Origin: JAPSGB01 sp963775185
GTDB lineage: Bacteria > Myxococcota_A > Polyangia > Polyangiales > Polyangiaceae
NCBI GenBank assembly: GCA_963775185.1
Contig: CAVZIE010000032.1
Location: forward strand, 434,001-498,000
Length of the DNA stretch: 64,000 nucleotides
Reading direction: 5' to 3'
The number at the start of each line of letters is the position of its first letter. Position 1 is the first letter of the stretch. Under the pieces are notes generated by a model. It was not told the origin of the DNA, made no database searches, and was given only the letters and a program-made list of their open reading frames with translations. Positions 1 to 8,946 of the stretch are shown here, piece after piece. A program made the translations under genes and the position numbers.

Positions 1-470
1 CGACGCGCATCGGCCCGGCCGCGCCGGCGCTCGCGCGCGCGCTCGCGCGCGCGACGGTCGCGCTCGCCGCCGAGCAGCTCGGCGCGGCGGAGCGCTGTCT
101 CGAGATGGCGGTGGAGTACGCCGGGACGCGCGTCCAGTTCGGGCGCGCCATCGGCAGCTTCCAGGCGATCAAGCACAAGCTCTCCGACATGCTGGTCCGC
201 GTCGAGTCGGCGCGGTCGGCGGCGTACTGGGCGGCGTGGGTCGCCGACCGCGAGCCGGCCGCGCTGGCCGAGGCGGCCGCCGTGGCGAAGGCGACGTGCT
301 CGGAAGCGCTGTTCGAGTGCGCGGCGGACAACATCCAGATCCACGGCGGGATCGGCTTCACCTGGGAGCACGCCGCGCACCGCTACTTCAAGCGGGCACG
401 CTCGAGCATGACCCTGCTCGGCGACGCGACGCTGCAGCGCGAGCGCTATGCACGGGCGATCGGGCTCTAG
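1..470 (+). CDS. Acyl-CoA dehydrogenase, C-terminal part (5' end outside window)
   Basis: The reading frame is open from base 3 and ends at TAG 468-470, so only about 155 C-terminal residues are present. The segment is the C-terminal helical domain of a flavin acyl-CoA dehydrogenase: LAAEQLGAAERCLEMAVEY, then QFGRAIGSFQAIKHKLSDM, then IQIHGGIGFTWEHAAHRYFK. These are the usual tetramer/FAD-contact helices and the Arg-rich end. Members of this family introduce a double bond into acyl-CoA thioesters. Many related genes lie in the steroid region downstream, but this one has no visible KstR site because its start is outside the window. Confidence 0.9.
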   Translation, partial: TRIGPAAPALARALARATVALAAEQLGAAERCLEMAVEYAGTRVQFGRAIGSFQAIKHKLSDMLVRVESARSAAYWAAWVADREPAALAEAAAVAKATCSEALFECAADNIQIHGGIGFTWEHAAHRYFKRARSSMTLLGDATLQRERYARAIGL

Positions 471-525
471 CCCGGGGACATGACGGGCGTCACTGGCGCC
501 GGGTCGCGCGCGCCGCGCGCCGCAC

Positions 526-537
526 TAGACTTGCGAC
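526..537 (+). promoter_or_regulatory. Putative leaderless -10 element of serA
   Basis: TAGACT at 526-531 is followed by six bases and then the GTG start of serA at 538. No Shine-Dalgarno sequence precedes the start. The geometry fits a TANNNT -10 hexamer driving a transcript that begins at or near the start codon. Inference only. Confidence 0.4.
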
Positions 538-1779
538 GTGGCAGAGCTCTCACGCAAGAAGGATTCGATCAAGGTCGTGCTGCTCGAGGGCATCCACGAG
601 AGCGCGGTCGAGGCGTTCCACGTCGACGGCTACACGCACGTCGAGTGCCACGCCGGGGCGCTCGGCGAGGACCGGCTGGTGGAGACGATCCGCGACGCGC
701 ACATGGTCGGCATCCGTTCGGGCACGCGGCTGACGGAGGGCGTGATCGCCCAGGCGCGCAACCTGGTAGCCGTCGGCTGCTTCTGCATCGGGACGAACCA
801 GGTCGACGTGGACGCGGCGGAGTCGCGCGGCATCCCGGTGTTCAACGCGCCGTTCTCGAACACGCGATCCGTCGCCGAGCTGATCCTCGCGGAGATCGTG
901 ATGCTGCTCCGGGGGATCCCGGCGCGGAACGCGGCGGCGCATCGCGGCGGGTGGTTGAAGAGCGCCAGCGGCTCGCACGAGGTCCGCGGCAAGACCGTGG
1001 GCATCGTGGGCTACGGCCGCATCGGGACCCAGGTCGGATTGCTCGCCGAGGCGCTCGGCATGCACGTGATCTTCCACGACGTGGTCGCCAAGCTCGCCCT
1101 CGGCAATGCGCGGCCGGAGGGCTCGCTCGACGCTCTGCTCGAGCGAGCCGACGTGGTGACGCTGCACGTGCCCGAGACGCCCGAGACGCGCGGCATGATC
1201 GGCGTCGCGCAGATCGCTCGCATGCGCCCCGGCGCGATGCTGCTGAACGCGTCGCGCGGCACGGTCGTCGACATCGACGCGCTGGCGGCCGCGCTGGAGT
1301 CGAAGCATCTGGCCGGAGCGGCCATCGACGTCTACCCGCGCGAGCCCGGATCCCGGGACGAAGCGCTCGAGTCGCCGTTGCGACGCTTCGACAACGTGAT
1401 CCTGACGCCGCACATCGGCGGCAGCACGCTCGAAGCGCAAGAGGCCATCGGGCGGGAAGTGGCGGAGAAGCTCCTCTTGTACAGCAACGACGGCTCGACG
1501 CTCACGGCCGTGAATTTTCCGGAGGTGGCGCTGCCGCCGCACACCGGAAGGGATCGCCTGCTGCACATCCACGAGAATCGCCCCGGCATGCTCTCGCAAG
1601 TGAACGACGTGTTCTCGCGCGCGAGCGTGAACGTCGCCGCGCAGTATCTACGAACGACGGCACGCATCGGCTACGTGGTGGTCGATCTCGACGTGAAGGG
1701 CGAGCGCGGCGATACCCTCGAGCTCAAGCGTGGACTCGAGGGTATCGCCGGCACGATTCGTACCCGCGTGCTCTACTGA
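538..1779 (+). CDS. serA: D-3-phosphoglycerate dehydrogenase with ACT domain
   Basis: The 413-residue protein matches the short, E. coli-type SerA throughout. It oxidises 3-phosphoglycerate to 3-phosphohydroxypyruvate with NAD, the first step of serine synthesis, in the cytosol. Visible features are GCFCIGTNQVD and FNAPFSNTRSVAEL in the substrate domain, the nucleotide-binding GYGRIG at residues 158-163, the catalytic-Arg region NASRGTVVD, the catalytic-His region LTPHIGGS, and a C-terminal ACT domain (HIHENRPGML ... AAQYL) that usually mediates serine feedback. The start is GTG because alignment with the family begins there. It stands alone; the convergent doxX-like gene ends three bases after its stop. 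Confidence 0.95.
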   Translation: MAELSRKKDSIKVVLLEGIHESAVEAFHVDGYTHVECHAGALGEDRLVETIRDAHMVGIRSGTRLTEGVIAQARNLVAVGCFCIGTNQVDVDAAESRGIPVFNAPFSNTRSVAELILAEIVMLLRGIPARNAAAHRGGWLKSASGSHEVRGKTVGIVGYGRIGTQVGLLAEALGMHVIFHDVVAKLALGNARPEGSLDALLERADVVTLHVPETPETRGMIGVAQIARMRPGAMLLNASRGTVVDIDALAAALESKHLAGAAIDVYPREPGSRDEALESPLRRFDNVILTPHIGGSTLEAQEAIGREVAEKLLLYSNDGSTLTAVNFPEVALPPHTGRDRLLHIHENRPGMLSQVNDVFSRASVNVAAQYLRTTARIGYVVVDLDVKGERGDTLELKRGLEGIAGTIRTRVLY

Positions 1780-1781
1780 AG

Positions 1782-2210
1782 CTACTCGGCGGGGTCCGCG
1801 ACCGCGTGAGCGGCCACGGCTCGGGCGGGGTCGGCGCGGCTCGCGAGCACGCCGCGGAACGCGTCGCGGCAAGACCACGCCAGGGTCAGCTCGAGCGCCA
1901 GCGCGACCAGCGCGACGGGCAGGCCGCCCGGCGCCAGGAAGGTGTGGAACGCCACGATGTTGACGATCACCGGCGCGAGCACCGTCAGCGCGAGCGGGAC
2001 GAACCGGTTCAGCAGCAGCGCGGCGCCGGCGATGGTCTCGGTCGCCTTGAGCAGCGGGAAGAAGTAGCCGGAGCCGGCCAGGCCGCCCAGGAACGCGAGC
2101 GCGGCCGGCGGTTCGGCGGGCTGTGGCAGGAAATGCAGGAAGCCGTTCAGGCCGAACACGAAGAACAGCAGACCCAGGAAAACGCGGGCTGCGACGGGGA
2201 TACGCGACAT
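1782..2210 (-). CDS. DoxX-like four-helix membrane protein
   Basis: The 142-residue protein has four hydrophobic segments and the DoxX-family look: an N-terminal helix with FLGLLFFVFGLNGFLHFLP, then YFFPLLKATETIAGAALL, then two more helices. Such proteins are small inner-membrane proteins of poorly defined redox-related function. The start has a strong Shine-Dalgarno (GGAGG, eight bases upstream). It is divergent from the LysR gene at 2309, so the regulator probably controls it. The last residues are Ala/Asp rich and not conserved-looking. Confidence 0.8.
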   Translation of the reverse strand: MSRIPVAARVFLGLLFFVFGLNGFLHFLPQPAEPPAALAFLGGLAGSGYFFPLLKATETIAGAALLLNRFVPLALTVLAPVIVNIVAFHTFLAPGGLPVALVALALELTLAWSCRDAFRGVLASRADPARAVAAHAVADPAE

Positions 2211-2308
2211 TGGGAAGACCTCCTTCAGGGAACCCGTTCAATCTGGATTGTTGCTGCGGGATCCGGTAGTGCTAGAAATCGCAACCAACCGTTGCCTAGG
2301 AGACAACA
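2211..2308. promoter_or_regulatory. Divergent promoter region with LysR-type dyads
   Basis: This 98-bp gap between doxX and lysR holds GCAACCAACCGTTGC (2281-2295), an interrupted GCAAC/GTTGC dyad of the T-N11-A style bound by LysR proteins. A wider ATTGTTG (2247-2253) / CAACAAT (2304-2310) inverted repeat flanks it, with the right arm overlapping the lysR start. It probably contains both promoters and the regulator's own binding site. Confidence 0.5.
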
Positions 2309-3229
2309 ATGGATCTGAACCGCGTCGCCGTCGCCGTGGAGGTCGTCGAGCGCGGCAGCTTCACCGCCGCCGCGGCGACGCTCGGGCTGCCGAAGTCGTC
2401 GGTCAGTCGCAGCGTGGCGCAGCTCGAGCACGATCTGGGCGTGACCTTGCTGCGGCGCACGACGCGCAAGCTCGCGCTGACCGACGCGGGCAAGCAGTGG
2501 TACGAGCGCGCCCGTCACGCGCTCTGCGAGCTGGAGGAGGCGAGCGCGCTGGTATCGCGCGGCGAGCGCGAGCCGACCGGCCTGGTGCGACTGACCGCGC
2601 CGCCGGACATGGGCCCGGTGCTGGCGCCGGTACTGGTCTCCTTCGCCGAGCGCTATCCGCACGTGCACGTCGAGCTGCTGTTGACGTCACGGCGCCTGGA
2701 CCTGATCGACGACGGCGTCGATCTCGCGCTCCGCGCCGGCCAGCTCGAAGACTCGTCCCTGGTCGCCCGCAAGCTGCTGTCGACGGACATGGCGCTCTAC
2801 AGCACGCCGGCCTACCTCGAGCGTCGGGGTAGGCCGCGGAAGCCGTCCGATCTGGCGAAGCACGACTGTGTGCTGTTCCGTGCGGTGCACGGCCGCGCCA
2901 CGTGGGAGTTGGAGAGCGCGAGCACCAGCGCGCGGGTCGACGTGACCGGGTTGCTGAGCGCCGACGACATGGCGTTCGTGCTGGACGCGGTGCTCGCCGG
3001 CGGGGGCATCGGCCTGTTGCCGGAGATCCGCTGCCGGCCGCTCGTCGAGGACCAGCGGCTCGAGCGCGTGCTTCCGGCGTGGAGCTTCGCCGGCGCCGCG
3101 TTCTATCTGGTGCACGCCGGCAGCCGCTACATGCCGCACCGGGTGGAGCTACTGCGCGATTTCCTCACCGAGCGCCTCGCCAAGTGCGTCGAGGTCAACG
3201 CCAACGGACGTCGAGCTCGAGCGCGATGA
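2309..3229 (+). CDS. LysR-family transcriptional regulator
   Basis: The 306-residue protein has the LysR winged helix-turn-helix at residues 1-60 (FTAAAATLGLPKSSVSRSV, then LLRRTTRKLALTDAG) and a type 2 periplasmic-binding-like effector domain after about residue 90 (VRLTAPPDMGPVLAPVLVSF ... HVELLLTSRRLDLIDDGVDL). The sequence style is that of the AaeR/DmlR/YafC-like subgroup. It is divergent from the DoxX gene, the classical arrangement for a regulator and its target. The effector is unknown. Its 3' end overlaps the convergent gene at 3195 by 35 bases. Confidence 0.9.
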   Translation: MDLNRVAVAVEVVERGSFTAAAATLGLPKSSVSRSVAQLEHDLGVTLLRRTTRKLALTDAGKQWYERARHALCELEEASALVSRGEREPTGLVRLTAPPDMGPVLAPVLVSFAERYPHVHVELLLTSRRLDLIDDGVDLALRAGQLEDSSLVARKLLSTDMALYSTPAYLERRGRPRKPSDLAKHDCVLFRAVHGRATWELESASTSARVDVTGLLSADDMAFVLDAVLAGGGIGLLPEIRCRPLVEDQRLERVLPAWSFAGAAFYLVHAGSRYMPHRVELLRDFLTERLAKCVEVNANGRRARAR

Positions 3230-3815
3230 CGGGCTCGCCGTGCTGGCGTCCCTCGTCGTTCCGTCGCGCGTCGATGATGATGCCCTGGGCGCCGGCCAGG
3301 CGCAGCGCGGTCTCGGTGTAGACGCCGAAGGACGTCTCCAGCCAATCGCCGCACACCGCCGGGATGCCCGCGATCCGCACCGTCGCGCGGTTCTTCTCGT
3401 CGAGCGTCGAGGAGGGCGTCGCGAAGTCGAACATCTGCGTCGCGATCCGCGGCAGTCGCTTGATCACCAGCTCGGGGCTCGCCAACTTGAGCACGAAGCG
3501 GTAGATGCCGCCGAGGTCGGTGTTCGCTTGGTACTTGGTCCGGTGCAGGAGATATCCAGGCACGTCCAGGCGCATGGCGCGCGCCTCGCAGGCCACGAGG
3601 CGTGGCGCCGGCAGCACGTCGTACCAGCTCGCCGGCAAGAATCGCTGCTGGATGAAGGCGAGCAGGGCGGCGTCGTGGATCTCGTCGTAGAGCGCCTGGA
3701 TCCCGCCGCGCACGGTCTTGTCGAAGAACGAGATCGTGCCGAGGTAGAGCACTCCCTTGACGTGGAACGCGCTGTCGCCGGTCAACAGGCGTAGTCTACG
3801 CCCAGATCCGTTCAA
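3195..3815 (-). CDS. Hypothetical protein, possibly myxobacterial DUF2378/TIGR02265-like
   Basis: The frame encodes up to 206 residues with a soluble mixed alpha/beta composition: VKGVLYLGTISFFDK, WYDVLPAPRLVACEAR, ANTDLGGIYRFVLKLASP, then QMFDFATPSST. The general layout recalls the roughly 200-residue proteins of TIGR02265 found mainly in myxobacteria, but I cannot confirm it. The first ATG (3815) lies inside the end of the upstream hydrolase gene; a TTG near 3788 or a later GTG would avoid most of the overlap. It follows the hydrolase in the same direction and could be the last gene of the KstD operon. Confidence 0.45.
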   Translation of the reverse strand: MNGSGRRLRLLTGDSAFHVKGVLYLGTISFFDKTVRGGIQALYDEIHDAALLAFIQQRFLPASWYDVLPAPRLVACEARAMRLDVPGYLLHRTKYQANTDLGGIYRFVLKLASPELVIKRLPRIATQMFDFATPSSTLDEKNRATVRIAGIPAVCGDWLETSFGVYTETALRLAGAQGIIIDARRNDEGRQHGEPVIALELDVRWR

Positions 3816-4746
3816 TCGCCGCGAGCACCTCGGGCATGCTGACGAACCCGGCGAAGTGTCCGAGGTCGCGCATCACCACCAGCTCGGCGTCCGGAATGAT
3901 TTCCGCGAGGTGCACCGAGTGCGACAGCGGCACGATGGTGTCCAGATCGCCGTGGAACAGCCGGATCGGCACGCGGATATTCCGCGGGGAGAAGCCCCAT
4001 GGCCCGGCGAACAGCGCGATGTCCCACACCGGGCCGCGCAAGCCGTAGCGGGTCGCCATCACGATGTCCTCGGAGAACATCGCCTTCATCTCGGTGCGCT
4101 CGAACACCGGACGGTCCTCTTGTGGGCCGTAGCGCACGTACAGATCGAAGCCCGGCGAGACCAGCGGCCGGAGCGGCTGCACGATCACGCTGACGAGCTC
4201 GGCGATCGGCTCGCGGAAGCGCGCCACGCCGCGCATCAGGCGATGCAGGCGCTCGCTGTAGCCGGGCGCGCCGGGTTCGCCGACGGTCGGTCCCACGCCG
4301 CCCAGCGACACCCCGACGGCGACGCGGTCGGGCATCTCGTGGGCGCAGGCGAGCACGTACGGCCCGCCGCCGGACAGGCCGATCAAGCCGAAGCGATCGA
4401 AGCCGAGCGCGTCGGCGAGCTCGCCGATGTCGCGCGTCCAGGTGAGCAGCGTGCGATCGGCGTGGTGCGACGATCCGCCGATGCCGGGCCGGTCGACGGC
4501 GATGATCCGGAACCCGCGCTGGCGCGCCTCGTCCGGGGCGTCCGGCGGGATCTGCAAGCGGGCGCCCGGCGTCCCGTGGAACCAGAGCAGCGGCTTGCCG
4601 CGCGGATCGCCGTAGGCCGCGAACGCCAACCGGCGGCCGTCCGCGAGGCGGATCCGGTCGTCGAGATACGGCGTCGGCGCCGTGTCGCGCGACACGGCCC
4701 GGAGCGACGATCGGACGGCTTCAAACGCGCTTCTGCGCTGCTGCAT
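3796..4746 (-). CDS. Alpha/beta-fold hydrolase
   Basis: The 316-residue protein has the alpha/beta-hydrolase core: the oxyanion strand LLWFHGTPGAR, AVDRPGIGGS, the nucleophile elbow GLSGGGPYVL with Ser125, the acid in FHGDLDTIVPL, and the base in LGHFAGF. The family hydrolyses esters, lactones, thioesters or C-C bonds; the substrate cannot be read from sequence. Its start overlaps the end of the KstD-like gene by 26 bases, so the two are translationally coupled and under the KstR-type operator at 6381. That suggests a steroid-related substrate, but it is not obviously HsaD. Confidence 0.85.
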   Translation of the reverse strand: MQQRRSAFEAVRSSLRAVSRDTAPTPYLDDRIRLADGRRLAFAAYGDPRGKPLLWFHGTPGARLQIPPDAPDEARQRGFRIIAVDRPGIGGSSHHADRTLLTWTRDIGELADALGFDRFGLIGLSGGGPYVLACAHEMPDRVAVGVSLGGVGPTVGEPGAPGYSERLHRLMRGVARFREPIAELVSVIVQPLRPLVSPGFDLYVRYGPQEDRPVFERTEMKAMFSEDIVMATRYGLRGPVWDIALFAGPWGFSPRNIRVPIRLFHGDLDTIVPLSHSVHLAEIIPDAELVVMRDLGHFAGFVSMPEVLAAIERIWA

Positions 4747-6370
4747 GGCGGCCCGCGATGAATCCGAACGTCATTCCCGTCCCGATCGTGCTGCCCGCCC
4801 CTGGATATCCCGGCCCGGTCACGCCCGCCATCACGTTGCCGGCGGCGTACAGCCCCGGCACCGGTGTGCCGTCGACCCGGAGCACCTGCGCGCTCTCGTC
4901 GACGCGCGGGCCGCCCTTGGTGCCGATGCTGCCCGGGTGCAGCTCGAGCGCGTAGAACGGCGGCTTGTCGATCACGCCCAGGTTCGGGTTGGGCTTGTGC
5001 TCGAGGTCACCGTAGAAGTGATCGTAGGTGCTCTCGCCGCGCCGGAAGTCCGGATCCACACCCTCGACGGCCATCTGGTTGAAGCGCTTCACCGTCGCGA
5101 CCAGCCCCGCCGGATCGATCCCGAGCTTCTGCGCCAGCTCTTCCAGGCTGTCGGCGACGGGGATCCACTTCGGCGTATCCATGCCCGGGATCACGGTCAA
5201 GAGCGCGTACTTGTCGCGGAAGCTCTGGTCCAGCACCAGCCAGCACGGCAGGTTCGACCGCTCGTACGTCACCGGATCGAAGCTGAAGAACGGCTTCATC
5301 ATGTCGTTGTAGTTGTGCGCTTCGTTGACGAAGCGCTTGCCCGCCCGGTTCACGATGATCGAGTGGGGCAGGGAACGGATGGCAAAATCGCCGCGGTTGA
5401 GCTGGATGCCGTCGTACTCCTCACCGGGGATCACCACCGACGGGCACCACCAGGCCTCGCTCATGTTGCCGAGATCCGCGCCGACGCTCATCGCCATCTT
5501 CAGGCCGTCGCCGGTGTTCGCCGGTGGGCTGTTCGGGTGCGTCAGCGTGCCGCCCAGGAAGTGCGCGCACAGCTCGGCGTTCCACTCGAAGCCGCCGCTG
5601 GCGAGCACGACGCCCTGCCGCGCCTTGATCGACACGTCGCCGGCGCGCAGGCCGATCACGCGATCGTCCTCCACGACCAGTTCGCTCGCCGGCGCCTCGA
5701 GCCTGGGCTCGATACCGCGATCGAGCAGCGCCTTGAGCAATCCGCCGGCGAGCGCGCCGCCGTAGCAGACCATGCCCTTGGTGAAGCGCTCGGCGAGCAG
5801 CTTGTAGGGCAGCGCCTTCGGGTTCGAGAACACGCCCCAGTCCGTGGCTTCGGTGACGCTCATGGCGGTCATGCCGAACACCGGGCTCCGGCGCAGCTTG
5901 TCCTTCCACGCACCGAGCGTGTTCGTGTCGAACAGCCCCGGGTCGAGCGAACGGCCGCCGGGCTTTCCGCCGGCGAACTCCGGGTGATAGTCGGGGTAGC
6001 GCTGGATCGACGAGAAGCGGAGCGGTGTCTTCTCTTCCAGGTACTTCACCATCTCCGGCGCCGTGTCGATGAAGCGCGCGATCAGCGCCTCGCTGCTCCG
6101 GCCGTCGGCGAGGCGCAGCGTGTACTGCATCGCCTCCGCGCGCGAGTCGGCGACGCCCACCTCCGCCATGTGATGGTTCTGCGGGATCCACAGCACGCCG
6201 CCGCTCACCGCGGTGGTGCCGCCGACCTTGCCGGTCTTCTCGATCACGGCGACCTTCGCGCCGGCGTCGTGCGCGGCGATCGCCGCGGTCATCCCCGCGC
6301 CGCCCGTGCCGACGACCAGCACGTCCACCTCGAGATCCCAGGATTTCTTCTTCTTGCCGAACAGCGCCAC
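4721..6370 (-). CDS. KstD-like 3-ketosteroid dehydrogenase (FAD)
   Basis: The roughly 549-residue flavoprotein belongs to the fumarate reductase/3-ketosteroid dehydrogenase fold. A Rossmann FAD motif VVGTGGAGMTAAIAAHDAG sits near the N terminus, VGGTTAVSGG follows, and the C terminus has PGSIGTKGGPRVD and GPGYPGAGSTIGTGMTFGF. KstD enzymes introduce the C1-C2 double bond into 3-ketosteroids, a prerequisite for ring opening. The exact subtype (delta-1 or delta-4) is not certain. I chose GTG 6370: the upstream ATG at 6388 lies inside the operator, and the residues it would add recur before unrelated genes only because the operator recurs. It is the first gene of an operon with the hydrolase. Confidence 0.75.
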   Translation of the reverse strand: MALFGKKKKSWDLEVDVLVVGTGGAGMTAAIAAHDAGAKVAVIEKTGKVGGTTAVSGGVLWIPQNHHMAEVGVADSRAEAMQYTLRLADGRSSEALIARFIDTAPEMVKYLEEKTPLRFSSIQRYPDYHPEFAGGKPGGRSLDPGLFDTNTLGAWKDKLRRSPVFGMTAMSVTEATDWGVFSNPKALPYKLLAERFTKGMVCYGGALAGGLLKALLDRGIEPRLEAPASELVVEDDRVIGLRAGDVSIKARQGVVLASGGFEWNAELCAHFLGGTLTHPNSPPANTGDGLKMAMSVGADLGNMSEAWWCPSVVIPGEEYDGIQLNRGDFAIRSLPHSIIVNRAGKRFVNEAHNYNDMMKPFFSFDPVTYERSNLPCWLVLDQSFRDKYALLTVIPGMDTPKWIPVADSLEELAQKLGIDPAGLVATVKRFNQMAVEGVDPDFRRGESTYDHFYGDLEHKPNPNLGVIDKPPFYALELHPGSIGTKGGPRVDESAQVLRVDGTPVPGLYAAGNVMAGVTGPGYPGAGSTIGTGMTFGFIAGRHAAAQKRV

Positions 6371-6394
6371 GGTCCCAGAATAGAACATGTTTCA
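6371..6394 (-). promoter_or_regulatory. KstR-type operator and -10 of the kstD operon
   Basis: TAGAACATGTTTCA lies at 6381-6394 (TGAAACATGTTCTA in gene direction). The right edge forms TATTCT, a -10-like hexamer, with six bases between it and GTG 6370. The site fits the KstR consensus TnnAACnnGTTnnA. Confidence 0.8.
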
Positions 6395-6440
6395 GTCGGA
6401 CGCCGCAAGCCCGGCAATCCCGGGAATTTTCCCGGGATGG

Positions 6441-6562
6441 TGCCGGTCCGGCGCGGAACCCCGGGGCCCGCGCGCCGTGCCGACGGCGGATGCGACGCGC
6501 CCCGGGGCCCGTTGGCTCCGGCGAAGGCGGGCGCGAACCGGGATACCGCGCCGGACCGGCAA
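6441..6562. repeat. Inverted pair of the GC-rich palindromic repeat
   Basis: One copy TGCCGGTCCGGCGCGGAA at 6441-6458 faces an inverted copy at 6545-6562; about 85 bases separate them, including two CCCCGGGGCCCG blocks. It occupies the gap between the thiolase operon's end and the kstD promoter, so it may act as a terminator hairpin or be a small non-autonomous element. Confidence 0.7.
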
Positions 6563-6577
6563 GCCCAGCCGGGAGCG

Positions 6578-7786
6578 CTAGAGCCGTTCGATGATCATGG
6601 CCATGCCCTGGCCGCCGCCGACGCACATCGACTCCAGGCCGTAGCGCGCCTGCTTGGTGCGGAGACCGTTGATCAGCGTGGTCATGATGCGCGCGCCGGT
6701 CATGCCGAAGGGATGGCCGAGGGCGATAGCGCCGCCGTGGACGTTGAGCTTGTCCCAGGGGATGCCCAGGGCGTCGGCGGACGGGATCACCTGGGCGGCG
6801 AAGGCCTCGTTGATCTCGACCAGATCGATCTGGTCGATGCTCATGCCGGCGCGCTTCAGCGTCTGGCGGCACGCCTCCACGGGGCCGAGCCCCATGATCT
6901 CCGGATCGAGCGCGGTGACGCCGCTCGCGACGACGCGCGCCAGCGGCTCGATGCCGAGCTGCTTCGCGCGCGTGTCGCTCATGACGATGACCGCTGCGGC
7001 GCCGTCGTTGAGCGGGCAGGCGTTGCCGGCGGTGATGCGACCGTCCGGGCGGAACACGGGCTGGAGCGTGGCGAGCTTCTCGACCGTGGTGCCCGGGCGC
7101 GGACCGTCGTCCTTGGCGACGAGCTTGCCGTCGGACAGCGTGATCGGCGTGATCTCGCGATCGAAGAACCCGTTGTCCCGCGCCTCGCACGCGCGGTTCT
7201 GGCTCAGCGCGGCGAACTCGTCCATGCGTTCGCGGCTCACGTTCTCCTTCTCGGCGACGTTCTCGGCGGTCTGGCCCATGGCGACGTAGATGTCCGGCAA
7301 GCCGTCGCGCGGCGTCCACGGCGGCTTGCCGCCCTGGGCGCGTTCGGCGGTGCGCGCCTCGGCGTCGGCGAACAGCGGGTTGTGCGTGTCGGGCAGGCCG
7401 TCGGCGCGCCCCTTGCCGAAGCGGCTCACGGTCTCGACGCCGGCGGCGATGAACACGTCGCCTTCGCCGGCCTTGATCGCGTGCGCCGCCATCCGGATCG
7501 TCTGCAGCGACGACGAGCAGTAGCGGTTCACGGTCGCGCCCGGCACGTTGTGCAAGCCCGCCAGCAGCCCCGCCACGCGGCCGATGTTGTAGCCGCTCTC
7601 GCCCGAAGGCTGCGCGCAGCCCATGAGCACGTCCTCGACCTCGTCGGGATCCAGCTTCGGCACCTGCGCGAGCACGGCGCGCAGGATGGTCGCGGACAGG
7701 TCGTCCGGACGGCAGTCGACGAGCGACCCCTTGAAGGCGCGCCCGATGGGGCTGCGCGTGGCGGCGACGATGAAGGCTTCGGTCAT
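6578..7786 (-). CDS. Thiolase (acetyl-CoA acyltransferase), FadA5/FadA6-like
   Basis: The 402-residue protein is a full-length degradative-type thiolase. Catalytic residues are visible: the nucleophile in VNRYCSSSLQT, EINEAFAAQ, ALGHPFGMTGAR with the catalytic His, and CVGGGQGMA with the second Cys. It cleaves a beta-ketoacyl-CoA with CoA. It is third in the operon that starts at the KstR-type site at 9959 (acyl-CoA dehydrogenase, thiolase, thiolase), seven bases after the second thiolase. The steroid context suggests FadA6 (ring degradation) or FadA5 (side chain); I cannot separate these. Confidence 0.85.
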   Translation of the reverse strand: MTEAFIVAATRSPIGRAFKGSLVDCRPDDLSATILRAVLAQVPKLDPDEVEDVLMGCAQPSGESGYNIGRVAGLLAGLHNVPGATVNRYCSSSLQTIRMAAHAIKAGEGDVFIAAGVETVSRFGKGRADGLPDTHNPLFADAEARTAERAQGGKPPWTPRDGLPDIYVAMGQTAENVAEKENVSRERMDEFAALSQNRACEARDNGFFDREITPITLSDGKLVAKDDGPRPGTTVEKLATLQPVFRPDGRITAGNACPLNDGAAAVIVMSDTRAKQLGIEPLARVVASGVTALDPEIMGLGPVEACRQTLKRAGMSIDQIDLVEINEAFAAQVIPSADALGIPWDKLNVHGGAIALGHPFGMTGARIMTTLINGLRTKQARYGLESMCVGGGQGMAMIIERL

Positions 7787-7793
7787 GGGTTCC

Positions 7794-8946
7794 TCACAGT
7801 CTCTCGATGATCGTCACGTTCGCCTGGCCGCCGCCCTCGCACATGGTCTGCAGGCCGTAGCGGCCGCCGGTGCGCTCGAGCTCGCACAAGAGCGTGGTCA
7901 TGAGCCGCGCGCCGGTAGCACCCAGGGGATGACCCAGGGCGATCGCGCCGCCGTTGACGTTGACCTTGGCGAGATCGGCGCCGGTCTCCTTCTGCCAGGC
8001 GAGCACCACCGACGCGAACGCCTCGTTGATCTCGACGAGATCGATATCCGAGAGCTTCATGCCGGTCTTCTTCAGGGCGTGGGCGGTGGCGGGGATCGGC
8101 GCGGTCAGCATCCAGACCGGATCATCGCCGCGCACCGACAGGTGGTGGATGCGCGCGCGCGGCTTCAGGTTGTGCTCTTTCAGGGCACGCTCGCTGACGA
8201 TCGAGCAGCGCCGCGGCGGCGTCGGAGATCTGGCTCGACACGCCGGCGGTGAGCCGGCCGCCCTCTTCGAGGGTCCGGAGTGTCGCCATCTTCTCGAGCG
8301 TCGTGTCACGGCGCGGGCCCTCGTCGTGCTTCACGTCGCCGTAGGCGACGATCTCCCGATCGAAGCGCCCCTCGTCGATGGCGCGGAGCGCGCGCTGGTG
8401 GCTCTCGAGGGCGAAGCGCTCCATGTCGTCGCGGGTGATGTCCCACTTCCCGGCGATCATCTCCGCCGATCGGAACTGCGACACGAGCTCGGTGCCGTAG
8501 CGCTTCACCCAGCCGCGCGAGCCGCTGAACGGGTCGGTGATGCCGAACTGGGCTCCGACGATCATCGCCGACGCGATCGGGATCATGCTCATGTTCTGCA
8601 CGCCGCCGGCGACGACGACGTCCTGCGTGCCGCTCATCACCGCCTGCGCGGCGAAATGCACGGCTTGCTGGGACGAGCCGCACTGGCGATCGACGGTCGT
8701 GCCGGGGACCGCGTCGGGCAGACCCGCGGCGAGCCAGCAGGTGCGCGCGATGTCGCCGGCTTGCGGTCCGATGGTGTCGACGCAGCCGAAGATCACGTCG
8801 TCGACGGCGAGCGGGTCGATCCGGGTGCGATCGACCAGCGCCTGGATCACGTGGGCGCCGAGATCGGCGGGGTGCGCCTGGGACAAGCCGCCCTTGCGCT
8901 TGCCGACCGGTGTGCGGACGGCGTCGACGATGAATGCTTCGGTCAC
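7794..8946 (-). CDS. Thiolase, FadA5/FadA6-like, interrupted by one frame shift
   Basis: Two overlapping frames together give one thiolase of about 383 residues. The N-terminal part (from GTG 8946) has VDRQCGSSQQAVHFAAQA; the C-terminal part has EINEAFASVVL, ALGHPLGATGAR and CEGGGQANV. The join is near 8201 (gene strand CTCGATCGTC), where removing one base restores ISDAAAALLIVSERAL. All catalytic residues are present, so the shift may be a sequence error. The GTG start overlaps the TGA of the upstream acyl-CoA dehydrogenase by four bases. Role: CoA-dependent cleavage of a beta-ketoacyl-CoA, probably steroid-derived. Confidence 0.85.

Noticed and set aside
4682..7810. Very long plus-strand open frame across the kstD and thiolase genes
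   Set aside because: It is antisense to clearly recognised genes, has no family features, and its His/Arg/Ala-rich composition is typical of shadow frames in high-GC DNA.
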